From Thermoplasmata archaeon (GTDB lineage: Archaea > Thermoplasmatota > Thermoplasmata > GCA-020350865): 14,328 nt of DNA. Where the stretch lies: positions 1,921,102 through 1,935,429 of the forward strand of contig CP070672.1 of NCBI GenBank assembly GCA_020351895.1. Direction: 5' to 3'. Both the position numbers and the translations under genes were made by a program. The notes under the pieces were generated by a model. That model made no database searches. It worked only from the letters and a program-made list of their open reading frames with translations, and was not told where the DNA came from. Within the stretch, counting starts at the first letter, position 1, and each line of letters starts with the position of its first letter. Below are positions 6,901 to 14,328 of this stretch, piece by piece.

Positions 6901-9900
6901 CTATTTTCTCTTTCTAGTTTCTAACTTATAGTAGACGAACATTCCCACTGTAAGTGTCACGATTGCGAACATGAATGCCATGAACATGACGAATGGTGAG
7001 AGTTCCGCTCTCCTTGACTGTCCCTCTCGGGTATCTTGTGGTTGAAAATCGCGGGTTTCCTGGTTCACATCTGGTGTTGCTGGCATTTGTTTTCCATCAA
7101 TTTCTTTGCTGGTTTCTTGGTATTCCCTATCTTCATCTTCTGATATTTCCCTGGTTTCCTCATCATGCTCCTGGATTTCTTGATCCGCGCAAGAAGTCTC
7201 GATTTCAGGTTCCATGTCATGAGATGATACATCCTTTGTCTCTTCTTCAATGGTAACCTCATCCTCCAAGGTTTCTTCTTCAACCGAAACCTCTTCCATC
7301 GTAACCTCGGTTTCAATAGATGACTCGGATTCTAAATCTTCACTCTCTGGGGGTAATTCAACCTCTGGTTCTTCATCTTGCACAACAACCTCGTTCTCTG
7401 TCACTTCATCAACAGAAGTTGCTACATCTTCCTCTTCTGGAGTAACTTCGTTCTCCACTTCCTCTTCAACGGAAGGCTCAGTGTTCACGTCTTGATCTTC
7501 AGTAGGTACCTCGGTTTCAGGATTCTCCTCATCCGAGGTCGTTTCATCTCCCACCTCCTCTTCTTCAGGAATGTCTGATGTAGTTTGCTCAAGAACTGTT
7601 GCAATGCTGTTTATTACGGCCTCGTTTCCTGTTCCATCGCTTACGGTTAGGATGATCTCGTACTGTCCAGGTGTATAATATGTGTGCGTGACTTCAATTC
7701 CAGATGCGGTTTCTCCGTCTCCGAAATCCCATTCATAGATGAGGGAAGGTAGATCCCAGAGATATGAGGCATAGGCTGTGAAGGAAATAACCTCAGCCTC
7801 ATTGAAACTGTATTCTAGAGTTGTATCTTGGGTATAGATCATGTAATCCTCCATGGAAAAGGCGGAGAAATGCCCTTTTTTTGCGAATGAGAAGTCGGGT
7901 GCGGGGATTTTGACATCTATGGAATCAGCAAGTCGCTCGATGAAGTTCTCATTTGCGTCAGAATAGTCCAAAGTTACATTATTTGTCAACACACCAACAT
8001 ATTGCACATCAGGATCTACTATCATGTTGGAGTATGTGAATACGACATCGTATTGGACAGAGCCAATGCCTCCGGAAGGCACATCTCCGATATTCCATGT
8101 TATATTATGACCCACGAGAGAATCATACGGTGGGATAGAATCTGTAATTTCAAAGGATGTGTTAATTGGAAGTGTGTCATTTATTATGACATTAGTTGCA
8201 TCTCCAGTGCCTATATTCTCGTAGTTGACAGTATACGGAACGAACACTTCGAACGTGAAGGGCAGGCCGAAGACATATGGACGCAAGTCACTTACAAGCC
8301 AAGTCCAGGTATCATTCTGTCTTACATTAAAGGTATGATGTATCCTTGACTGGGAGCCATCCTCTGTTCTGAGGATGAGCCAGCAGGGTGTTGCTCCCCA
8401 AACCTGCCCGTTGACTGGATCATCCCATGGTGTGTATTTAACAACGGCGGTGTGGGTGTTACTGAGAATGTCGATTTTTACCCCCTCAATTGTCACAGCC
8501 TGTTCATCTGGATTACCTGGTATTCGGTAGATATATGCATAGGCAGCAATCTCACCATTTTCATATACTGTGAGATTCACATCATGCCATTTCTCACCTG
8601 CGATTCTAAGGGTGAGGTTCACTGGGACATAGGCAGCTTGAACCTGACCCAGACCAGCATCCTTGGACATTATCATCACTGGGGCTGTTACAACAGATTC
8701 CGCAGAATCGTACAGCTGCTCTATGAGGTTGCCGTTGGCATCGCTGTAATCTAATGTGACCTCATTAAGAAGTGGTGTCTGATCTGGTGTACCTACATCC
8801 ACCTTCACATTTACTGTTATGCTTCCTCCAGCTCCTGACTTGACCTCTAAGATATTCCAGGTAACAATTTGTCCGATTACTGAACTTTCTGCAGGTAAGG
8901 CGGATACAAATGAGACAACCAATGGTAGCATATCCACTATAATTATGTTGCTGGCGTCGCCTGTACCTGTGTTTTCATATTCTATTGTATAGACAATAGG
9001 ATCACCTGGATCAGCCTCAGGGACATCAACGGTCTTCAACAACGACATAATTGGTGCAGTGACTACTGAATCTGCAAAATCGTCCAATTGGTCGTAGTAG
9101 TTACCGTTGGCATCTGCATAATCCAGTGTTACAACATTGTGTAGCGGTGTCTTATCAGGTGTTCCTACATCGACTGTAACCGTAATTGTTATTGATCCAC
9201 TTCCACCTGGTTTGAGATCGCCAATAATCCATGTGAAATCATCTCCGCTTGATGAGTTGTATCCAGGTATCGAACTTGAATAGGAAGTATCCGGTGGTAT
9301 GGTGTCAACTATCTCCACAAGGGAGGCCAAACCGGTTCCAGTGTTTTCGTAGTTGATTGTGTAAACTATGGGATCACCGGGATCGGCTTTTGATACATCG
9401 ACTGTCTTTGTTATCGACAGAATTGGGGCGGTTACCACTAAATCGGCATAATCGCCCAATTGATCGTAGTAATTACCGTTGGCATCTGCATAATCCAGGG
9501 TGGCGGTGTTGTTCAGCGGGGTCTCGTCAGGTGTTCGCTCATCGACCTTAACCCTTAGGATGACGGTTTTTGTTGCACCTGGGCCAACATCTCCAAGGTC
9601 GAACTCGTAAACATCTCCCACATTTGAAGAGTACCCTGGAGTTGAACTAACATATGTGGTGTCTGCTGGTATGGTATCTGTAACAAGAACACCACTGGCC
9701 CACCCGGTTCCTGTGTTCTTACAGTCGATTGTGAATACGATAATATCCCCTGGATCGGCAGTTGGTTGATTGACTGTCTTGGTAATGGACATGATGGGTG
9801 CAGTCACTATAACCTCTGCATCATCGCCCAACGGTGTGTAGTAATTCTCATTTGCATCGGCCCAATCTAAAGTGACCTCGTTATACAATAATGTCTCGTC

Positions 9901-12900
9901 AGGTGTTCCCACATCAACTCTGACCCTCAATATTATTGTACCGGTTCCATTTGGACTGGGTGCAAGATGGCCAATATCCCAATAGAAATCATCACCGAAC
10001 GAAGAACTCGGCGGAGGTGTTGAGTTTACAAAGGTTGTTTCTGGTGGTATCGTGTCAGTGATCTTAACAAGGGATGCCCAACCTGTTCCTAAGTTCTCAT
10101 AAGTGATTGTGTACTCGATCAAATCCCCTGGGTCTGCGTCAGGTACATTGGCAGTCTTAGTGATTGAAAGAATAGGAGCAGTAACCGTGCAATCTGCATA
10201 ATCGCTTAATTGATCGTAGTAGTTGTCATTTGCGTCGGCATAATCCAGTGTTGCAGTGTTATGCAGTGGTGTCTTATCAGGTGTTCCTATGTCCACCCTA
10301 ACAACTATTACTATCTGACCACTGCCGTTTGGACCAACATCACCCAGATTCCATATATAGGTTTGGCCACTTGATGAATTAAAGTCAGGAATTGGGGAGC
10401 CTTCTAGGGTGGTGTAATCGGGAATCGTATCTTCCACGATAACGCCTCTTGCCACTCCAGTCCCGCTGTTGATATAGGATATCTTATAAGTGATTAGATC
10501 ATCTGGATCTGCAGTGGAAACATCCACAGATTTGGACATTGTAAGAATGGGTGCTGTGACGATAACATCTGCGAAATCTTCCAATTTTGTGTAATAGTTG
10601 CCGTTTGAATCCGCATAATCTAAGGTTGCCTCGTTTCTGAGATGGGTCTCATCATCTGTTCCCACTATGACGCCTACCCAGATTTTTACTTCTCCGGTAA
10701 AGCCGGGAGCGACATCTCCGATGTAGAATAGGTAGAACCTACCAATATTAGTGATATATCCTGGATCGGAACTTTCGAATTTCACATGATCAGGTATGGT
10801 GTCATTCACAAAGACACCAGTTGCCAATCCTGTACCTGTGTTTTCATACTCTATTGTATACAATATCGTATCGCCTGGATCAGCTGTGGGAACATCGGCG
10901 GTCTTGGTCATGGACATAACAGGAGCAGTGACGATCGTATTCGCATAATCACTCAATTGATCGTAATAGTTACCATTTGCATCTGCATAATCCAGGGTTA
11001 CTTCATTCTTCAATATCGATTCATCAGATGTTCCAACATCCACTGTCACGGTGATGGTTATTGTCCCGCTTCCACCCGGTATAAGATCACCTATGATCCA
11101 GGTGTAGTCATCTCCACTGGAAGAATTAGGTGCCGGTATCGAGCTTTCGAAAGTAGTGTCAGGCGGTATGGAGTCCATGATCTCCACAAGTGTCGCCCAA
11201 CCAGTTCCTGAGTTCTCATACTCTAGGGTATAAACAATAGGATCACCAGGATCGGCCTCGGCGACATCTACCGTCTTAATTATGGATAGAATCGGGGCAG
11301 TTACCAATACATCGGCATAATCACATAATCGCTCGATGTAATTACCGTTTGCATCTGAATAATCGAGTGTGACTCTGTTGTGAAGTTTTGTCTCATCGGG
11401 TGTTCCGACATCCACTGTCACCGTGATCCTTATGGTCCCTCTTCCACCTGGTTTAAGATTACCTATGGTCCAAGTATAATCATCTCCACTGGAGGAGTTA
11501 GGTGCTGGTACCGAGCTTACAAAGGTGGTGTCGGGTGGTATGGTATCCACGATCTCGACAAGTGAGGCCCAACCCGTTCCTAAGTTCCTGTAACGGATCG
11601 TGAACACAATCGTATCGCCTGGATCAGCATAATCTACGTTGGCCTGCTTACAAACCCTCATCACAGGTGCCGTGACCCAGACATCGGCATAATCCTCCAA
11701 TTGTGAGTAATAGTTACTGTTGTTGTCTGCATAATCGAGGGTGGCTCTGTTTCGCAATAGTGTTTCATCAGGGGTCCCAACATCTACTCTTACTGTGATA
11801 GTTATTGTGCCTGTTCCGTTTGGTTCAAGATCCCATATCATCCATGTATAGTCATCTCCACTTGAAGAATTAGGTGCTGGAATCGAGCTCACAAAGGTGG
11901 TGTCGGGTGGTATTGTATCAACGATCTTAACAAGTGTTGCCCAACCTGTTCCTGAGGTATTATATAATAGCTCGTATACAATGATATCTTCGGGATCATG
12001 ATTATCATGACATGCTGTTTTGCTCAGGGTCATAACAGGGGCGGTAACCCAGACATCAGCATAATCCTTCAATTGCGTGTAGTAGTTACCGTTTGCGTCT
12101 GCATAATCAAGGGTTGCTTCATTGTGTAATAGTGTTTCATCAGGTGTCCCAACATCCACACATACTGTTATTGTACTTATTCCGGTTCCGTTTGGTTCAA
12201 GATTCCATATCAACCATATATGCTCATCTCCACTTGAGGATGTGGGTGCTGGAATCGAGCTCTCAAATGTAGTGTCGGGTGGTATTGTATCTACTATCTT
12301 CACAAGTGATGCCCACCCTGTTCCCGAGTTCTCATATTCGATGGTATATTCTATCATATCTTCTGGATCGGCATCTGTCACATCTGCGGCCTTGGTTATG
12401 GATAAAATCGGAGCAGTTACCATGACGTCTGCATAATCCTCCAATTGCGTGTAGTAGTTACCGTTAGCATCTGCATAATCAAGGGTTGCTTCATTGTGCA
12501 GTTTTGTCTCGTCAGGTATTCCCACATCCACCTTGACTGTGATTGTTATTGTACCACTTCCTGATGGCTCAAGATCACCTATTATCCATGTATACACATC
12601 CCCACTGGAAGAATTGGGTGCTGGTATAGAGCTTATAAATTTAGTGTCAGGAGGTATTGTATCAACGATCTCCACAAGAGAAGCCCAACCTGTTCCTGTG
12701 TTCTCATATTCGATGGTGTAAACGATGGGATCGTCTGGATCGGCTTGGCTGACATCGGCTGTCTTGGTGAGAGATAACACAGGGGCTGTTACAGGTAAAC
12801 AAGCAAGGGCGTCTAATGGATCAAAAGGATTGCCATTGTCATCCGAAAACTCCAATCTAACATGGTTACGGAGACTTCTTCTGTCTGGTGTTCCAACATT

Positions 12901-14328
12901 CACCCTTACTGTAATTGTTATGGTTATTGTCTCGTTGTCTTCTACGAGTGCATAGAACCAAGAATAGAGACTGGTAGTGTTGAAATCAGGTGTTGGTGAT
13001 GAGCTGACAAAAGTGGTATCGCCGGGAATGGTATCGTTTATCCACACGTTTGTTGCGTTTCCTGAACCAGAATTTACGAATTCAATGGTGTAAGTTATCT
13101 CATCATCGGGATCGGCGCTTGAAACATTGGCGGTCTTTGTAACATTCATAACAGGAGCAGTAACCGTAACATCCGCATAATCGGTTTCTTGATCATATGG
13201 ATTCCCATTTGCATCATCGTAGTCGAGTGTTGCCTCGTTGTGAAGGGGTGTTCCATCCGGGGTGCCCACATCGACGGTGACTGTTATGATGATGACACCA
13301 CCGGAATTGGCACCAACTGTCCCAATAATCCATGTATACGTATCCACGCTAACATTATCATAACCAGGATTGGAGCCATCATATGTTGTGTCTGCAGGTA
13401 TGGTGTCAGTGATAACCACATCGGTTGCAACACCACTTCCGGTATTGTTATATGTTATCGTAAACACAATGGGATCGCCGGGATCAGCGGTATTTACATC
13501 CGCAACCTTACTTATTTTCATCACAGGAGCTGTGCATGTTACATCCGCTGTGTCATTTTCTTGGGGATACGGATTTCCATTTACATCATCATAATCTAGG
13601 GTTACCTCGTTGGTCATGACGATTCCATCACCAGTGTAGGCATCAACCTCCACGACTATTGTTATTGTCCCACTTGTTTTTCCAGGAACGAATGAAATAT
13701 TCCATGTGTATGTATCTCCGCTCTCCATATTGAAACCTGGAGTCGCGTTCACTAAAGTCGTTTCTGCGGGAATTGTATCGATTATTACGATGCCAGTTGC
13801 CTCACCAGATCCGGAATTCTCGAAGTCAATGGTATAGGTTATATAATCACCTGGATTGGCTGTACTTTTATCCGCTGATTTCTGAATGCTCATTACTGGA
13901 GCCGTGATAGTCACATAGTTTTCATCGAAGAGTTGATCGTAGAAATTGCCATTATCATCTGCATAATCCAATGTGGCAGTATTATGAAGAAGTGAACCAT
14001 CATCTATACCTGCTTTTACCATCACATATATTCGGATGGTTCCACCGGAATTGGATTCCACCAACCCGGTATTCCACGTGTATGTATTACCGCTTACGCT
14101 ATCCTCTTTTGGTTCCGAATAAAGGAAGGTCACATTCTCAGGCAATGTATCTTTCACCACAACGAGTGTTGCATTTCCAGATCCAGTGTTTTGATATGAC
14201 AAACCGTACATGATGGTGTCCCCTGGATTTGCCTTTTTATGGCAAACACATTTGCTGAATATCATCACAGGAGCGGTAACTTTTACTTCAGCCTTATCAT
14301 TCAGTTGTGGATAATAGTTATTATTTGC
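6901..14328 (-). CDS. Giant DUF11-repeat surface protein with PKD domain and C-terminal anchor (5' truncated)
   Basis: One uninterrupted frame of 2475 codons plus stop runs off the right edge. The 20 codons before the GTG at 14268 already encode the tail of another repeat, ending in VTAP, so that GTG is internal and the N-terminus is missing. Order of parts: tail of one DUF11 unit (14328-14269), 15 complete units (14268-8680), a sixteenth split by an unfamiliar domain (8679 to about 7895), a PKD domain with YEWDFGDGE (about 7800-7593), a Glu/Thr/Ser-rich stalk of about 190 residues (about 7590-7020), a TM helix (about 6993-6928) and the basic tail KLETRKRK. N-glycosylation sequons are frequent, for example NSSS in many units. 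The architecture indicates a long fibre or surface-layer-like protein with its ectodomain outside the cell, perhaps adhesive; no enzymatic motif was seen. No frameshift was seen in 7.4 kb. Confidence 0.9.
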   Translation of the reverse strand, partial: ANNNYYPQLNDKAEVKVTAPVMIFSKCVCHKKANPGDTIMYGLSYQNTGSGNATLVVVKDTLPENVTFLYSEPKEDSVSGNTYTWNTGLVESNSGGTIRIYVMVKAGIDDGSLLHNTATLDYADDNGNFYDQLFDENYVTITAPVMSIQKSADKSTANPGDYITYTIDFENSGSGEATGIVIIDTIPAETTLVNATPGFNMESGDTYTWNISFVPGKTSGTITIVVEVDAYTGDGIVMTNEVTLDYDDVNGNPYPQENDTADVTCTAPVMKISKVADVNTADPGDPIVFTITYNNTGSGVATDVVITDTIPADTTYDGSNPGYDNVSVDTYTWIIGTVGANSGGVIIITVTVDVGTPDGTPLHNEATLDYDDANGNPYDQETDYADVTVTAPVMNVTKTANVSSADPDDEITYTIEFVNSGSGNATNVWINDTIPGDTTFVSSSPTPDFNTTSLYSWFYALVEDNETITITITVRVNVGTPDRRSLRNHVRLEFSDDNGNPFDPLDALACLPVTAPVLSLTKTADVSQADPDDPIVYTIEYENTGTGWASLVEIVDTIPPDTKFISSIPAPNSSSGDVYTWIIGDLEPSGSGTITITVKVDVGIPDETKLHNEATLDYADANGNYYTQLEDYADVMVTAPILSITKAADVTDADPEDMIEYTIEYENSGTGWASLVKIVDTIPPDTTFESSIPAPTSSSGDEHIWLIWNLEPNGTGISTITVCVDVGTPDETLLHNEATLDYADANGNYYTQLKDYADVWVTAPVMTLSKTACHDNHDPEDIIVYELLYNTSGTGWATLVKIVDTIPPDTTFVSSIPAPNSSSGDDYTWMIWDLEPNGTGTITITVRVDVGTPDETLLRNRATLDYADNNSNYYSQLEDYADVWVTAPVMRVCKQANVDYADPGDTIVFTIRYRNLGTGWASLVEIVDTIPPDTTFVSSVPAPNSSSGDDYTWTIGNLKPGGRGTIRITVTVDVGTPDETKLHNRVTLDYSDANGNYIERLCDYADVLVTAPILSIIKTVDVAEADPGDPIVYTLEYENSGTGWATLVEIMDSIPPDTTFESSIPAPNSSSGDDYTWIIGDLIPGGSGTITITVTVDVGTSDESILKNEVTLDYADANGNYYDQLSDYANTIVTAPVMSMTKTADVPTADPGDTILYTIEYENTGTGLATGVFVNDTIPDHVKFESSDPGYITNIGRFYLFYIGDVAPGFTGEVKIWVGVIVGTDDETHLRNEATLDYADSNGNYYTKLEDFADVIVTAPILTMSKSVDVSTADPDDLITYKISYINSGTGVARGVIVEDTIPDYTTLEGSPIPDFNSSSGQTYIWNLGDVGPNGSGQIVIVVRVDIGTPDKTPLHNTATLDYADANDNYYDQLSDYADCTVTAPILSITKTANVPDADPGDLIEYTITYENLGTGWASLVKITDTIPPETTFVNSTPPPSSSFGDDFYWDIGHLAPSPNGTGTIILRVRVDVGTPDETLLYNEVTLDWADANENYYTPLGDDAEVIVTAPIMSITKTVNQPTADPGDIIVFTIDCKNTGTGWASGVLVTDTIPADTTYVSSTPGYSSNVGDVYEFDLGDVGPGATKTVILRVKVDERTPDETPLNNTATLDYADANGNYYDQLGDYADLVVTAPILSITKTVDVSKADPGDPIVYTINYENTGTGLASLVEIVDTIPPDTSYSSSIPGYNSSSGDDFTWIIGDLKPGGSGSITITVTVDVGTPDKTPLHNVVTLDYADANGNYYDQLDDFADSVVTAPIMSLLKTVDVPEADPGDPIVYTIEYENTGTGDASNIIIVDMLPLVVSFVSALPAESSVIGQIVTWNILEVKSGAGGSITVNVKVDVGTPDQTPLLNEVTLDYSDANGNLIEQLYDSAESVVTAPVMIMSKDAGLGQVQAAYVPVNLTLRIAGEKWHDVNLTVYENGEIAAYAYIYRIPGNPDEQAVTIEGVKIDILSNTHTAVVKYTPWDDPVNGQVWGATPCWLILRTEDGSQSRIHHTFNVRQNDTWTWLVSDLRPYVFGLPFTFEVFVPYTVNYENIGTGDATNVIINDTLPINTSFEITDSIPPYDSLVGHNITWNIGDVPSGGIGSVQYDVVFTYSNMIVDPDVQYVGVLTNNVTLDYSDANENFIERLADSIDVKIPAPDFSFAKKGHFSAFSMEDYMIYTQDTTLEYSFNEAEVISFTAYASYLWDLPSLIYEWDFGDGETASGIEVTHTYYTPGQYEIILTVSDGTGNEAVINSIATVLEQTTSDIPEEEEVGDETTSDEENPETEVPTEDQDVNTEPSVEEEVENEVTPEEEDVATSVDEVTENEVVVQDEEPEVELPPESEDLESESSIETEVTMEEVSVEEETLEDEVTIEEETKDVSSHDMEPEIETSCADQEIQEHDEETREISEDEDREYQETSKEIDGKQMPATPDVNQETRDFQPQDTREGQSRRAELSPFVMFMAFMFAIVTLTVGMFVYYKLETRKRK
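6904..7590 (-). other. Acidic stalk, transmembrane anchor and basic tail
   Basis: About 190 residues dominated by Glu, Asp, Thr, Ser and Val (for example TTSDIPEEEEVGDE) form a low-complexity, highly negative linker. A Gln/Arg-rich stretch, a hydrophobic helix (SPFVMFMAFMFAIVTLTVGMF) and KLETRKRK at the C-terminus follow. Positive residues after the helix fit an extracellular stalk with a cytoplasmic tail. The negative charge would hold the PKD and DUF11 fibre away from the membrane; that role is inferred. Confidence 0.85.
7593..7830 (-). other. PKD domain of the giant surface protein
   Basis: The segment reads from VISFTAYAS through YEWDFGDGETASG, THTYYTPGQYEIILTVSDG and ends at IATVLEQ. 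The WDFGDG and YxxPGxYxxxLTVxD motifs are diagnostic of PKD Ig-like domains, common on archaeal surface proteins. It is the membrane-proximal folded domain. Confidence 0.9.
8236..8640 (-). other. Unrecognised domain nested in the last DUF11 unit
   Basis: Unit 16 starts normally (MIMSKDAG) and resumes with YTVNYENIGTGDATN at about 8238, but between these lie about 135 residues with no DUF11 pattern. This stretch starts near AYVPVNLTLRIAGEKWHDVNLT and includes YRIPGNPDEQAV, YTPWDDPVNGQVWGATPCW and HHTFNVRQNDTWTW. It is rich in Trp, His and alternating hydrophobic residues, which suggests a beta-sandwich. The function is unknown; a carbohydrate- or metal-binding role is possible but unsupported. 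Confidence 0.65.
8680..14268 (-). repeat. Array of 15 complete DUF11-type repeats, 372-bp period
   Basis: Taking the last valine or isoleucine of each VTAPV/VTAPI as the unit start, units begin at 14268, 13896, 13524, 13152, 12780, 12408, 12036, 11664, 11292, 10920, 10548, 10173, 9795, 9423 and 9051; the split sixteenth begins at 8679. Thirteen of the 15 intervals are exactly 372 bp (124 residues); the other two are 375 and 378. The consensus runs through KTADVxxADPGDPIVYTI, then YENTGTGWASLV, DTIPPDTTF, SSSGDDYTWIIGDL, TITVTVDVGTPDET and LDYADANGNYYDQL. This is the DUF11 (PF01345/TIGR01451-type) Ig-like fold, assigned from the motif pattern. Confidence 0.9.

Noticed and set aside
7250..13599. 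Several plus-strand open frames of 60-140 codons inside the giant gene, for example 10786-11211
   Set aside because: They are antisense shadows of the repeats. They recur with the repeat period, have unnatural composition and lack convincing promoters or ribosome sites.
14235..14260. Possible haem-binding motif in CVCHKK
   Set aside because: Haem attachment needs CxxCH; here the spacing is C-x-C-H, and no other cytochrome feature is present.
14266..14268. GTG as the start of the giant gene
   Set aside because: The upstream 20 codons are in frame and encode the end of another repeat (YYPQLNDKAEVKVTAP), so the gene continues beyond the window. No signal peptide follows the GTG.
8680..14328. 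CRISPR-like or transposon repeats
   Set aside because: The 372-bp periodicity is in-frame protein-domain repetition without spacers, terminal inverted repeats or a transposase.

Overview
The window looks like a chromosomal piece of an archaeon, most likely a member of the Thermoplasmatota (Euryarchaeota). The evidence is a RadB recombinase paralogue, an archaeal isoprenoid block (isopentenyl phosphate kinase, type 2 IPP isomerase, polyprenyl diphosphate synthase), a class II tRNA-Leu with an apparent archaeal-type intron, TATA-box promoters, and two large surface proteins with C-terminal membrane anchors. The assignment below the level of archaea is inference from gene content, not from a database search.

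Layout. Bases 1-875 (+) hold the C-terminal part of a GltD/NfnB-like FAD/NADPH oxidoreductase cut by the window edge. Bases 1103-2791 (+) encode a secreted, membrane-anchored seven-bladed Asp-box beta-propeller with an Ig/cadherin-like domain. A perfect 10-bp hairpin (2817-2839) separates it from a convergent tRNA-Leu(UAG) gene (2895-3023, -) whose D-arm carries about 44 extra bases. radB (3206-3883, +) follows with its own TATA box and abuts, stop to stop, the minus-strand operon ipk-fni-idsA (6728 down to 3884). The rest of the window (6901-14328, -) is one giant open frame of at least 2475 codons. It encodes a surface protein of tandem DUF11-type repeats, a nested unknown domain, a PKD domain, an acidic stalk and a C-terminal transmembrane anchor. 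Its N-terminus lies beyond the window.

How they fit. ipk, fni and idsA form a consecutive pathway: isopentenyl phosphate to IPP, IPP to DMAPP, then chain elongation to the C15-C20 precursor of archaeal ether lipids. The two surface proteins share one plan (export, repeat ectodomain, C-terminal TM helix, short basic tail) and probably act at the cell envelope, in adhesion or as a surface layer.

The items most worth a second look are the D-arm insertion in tRNA-Leu, the almost invariant 372-bp periodicity of the giant gene with an unequal pattern of repeat similarity, and the unfamiliar domain nested inside its last DUF11 unit. I found no CRISPR array, insertion sequence, phage gene or defence system.
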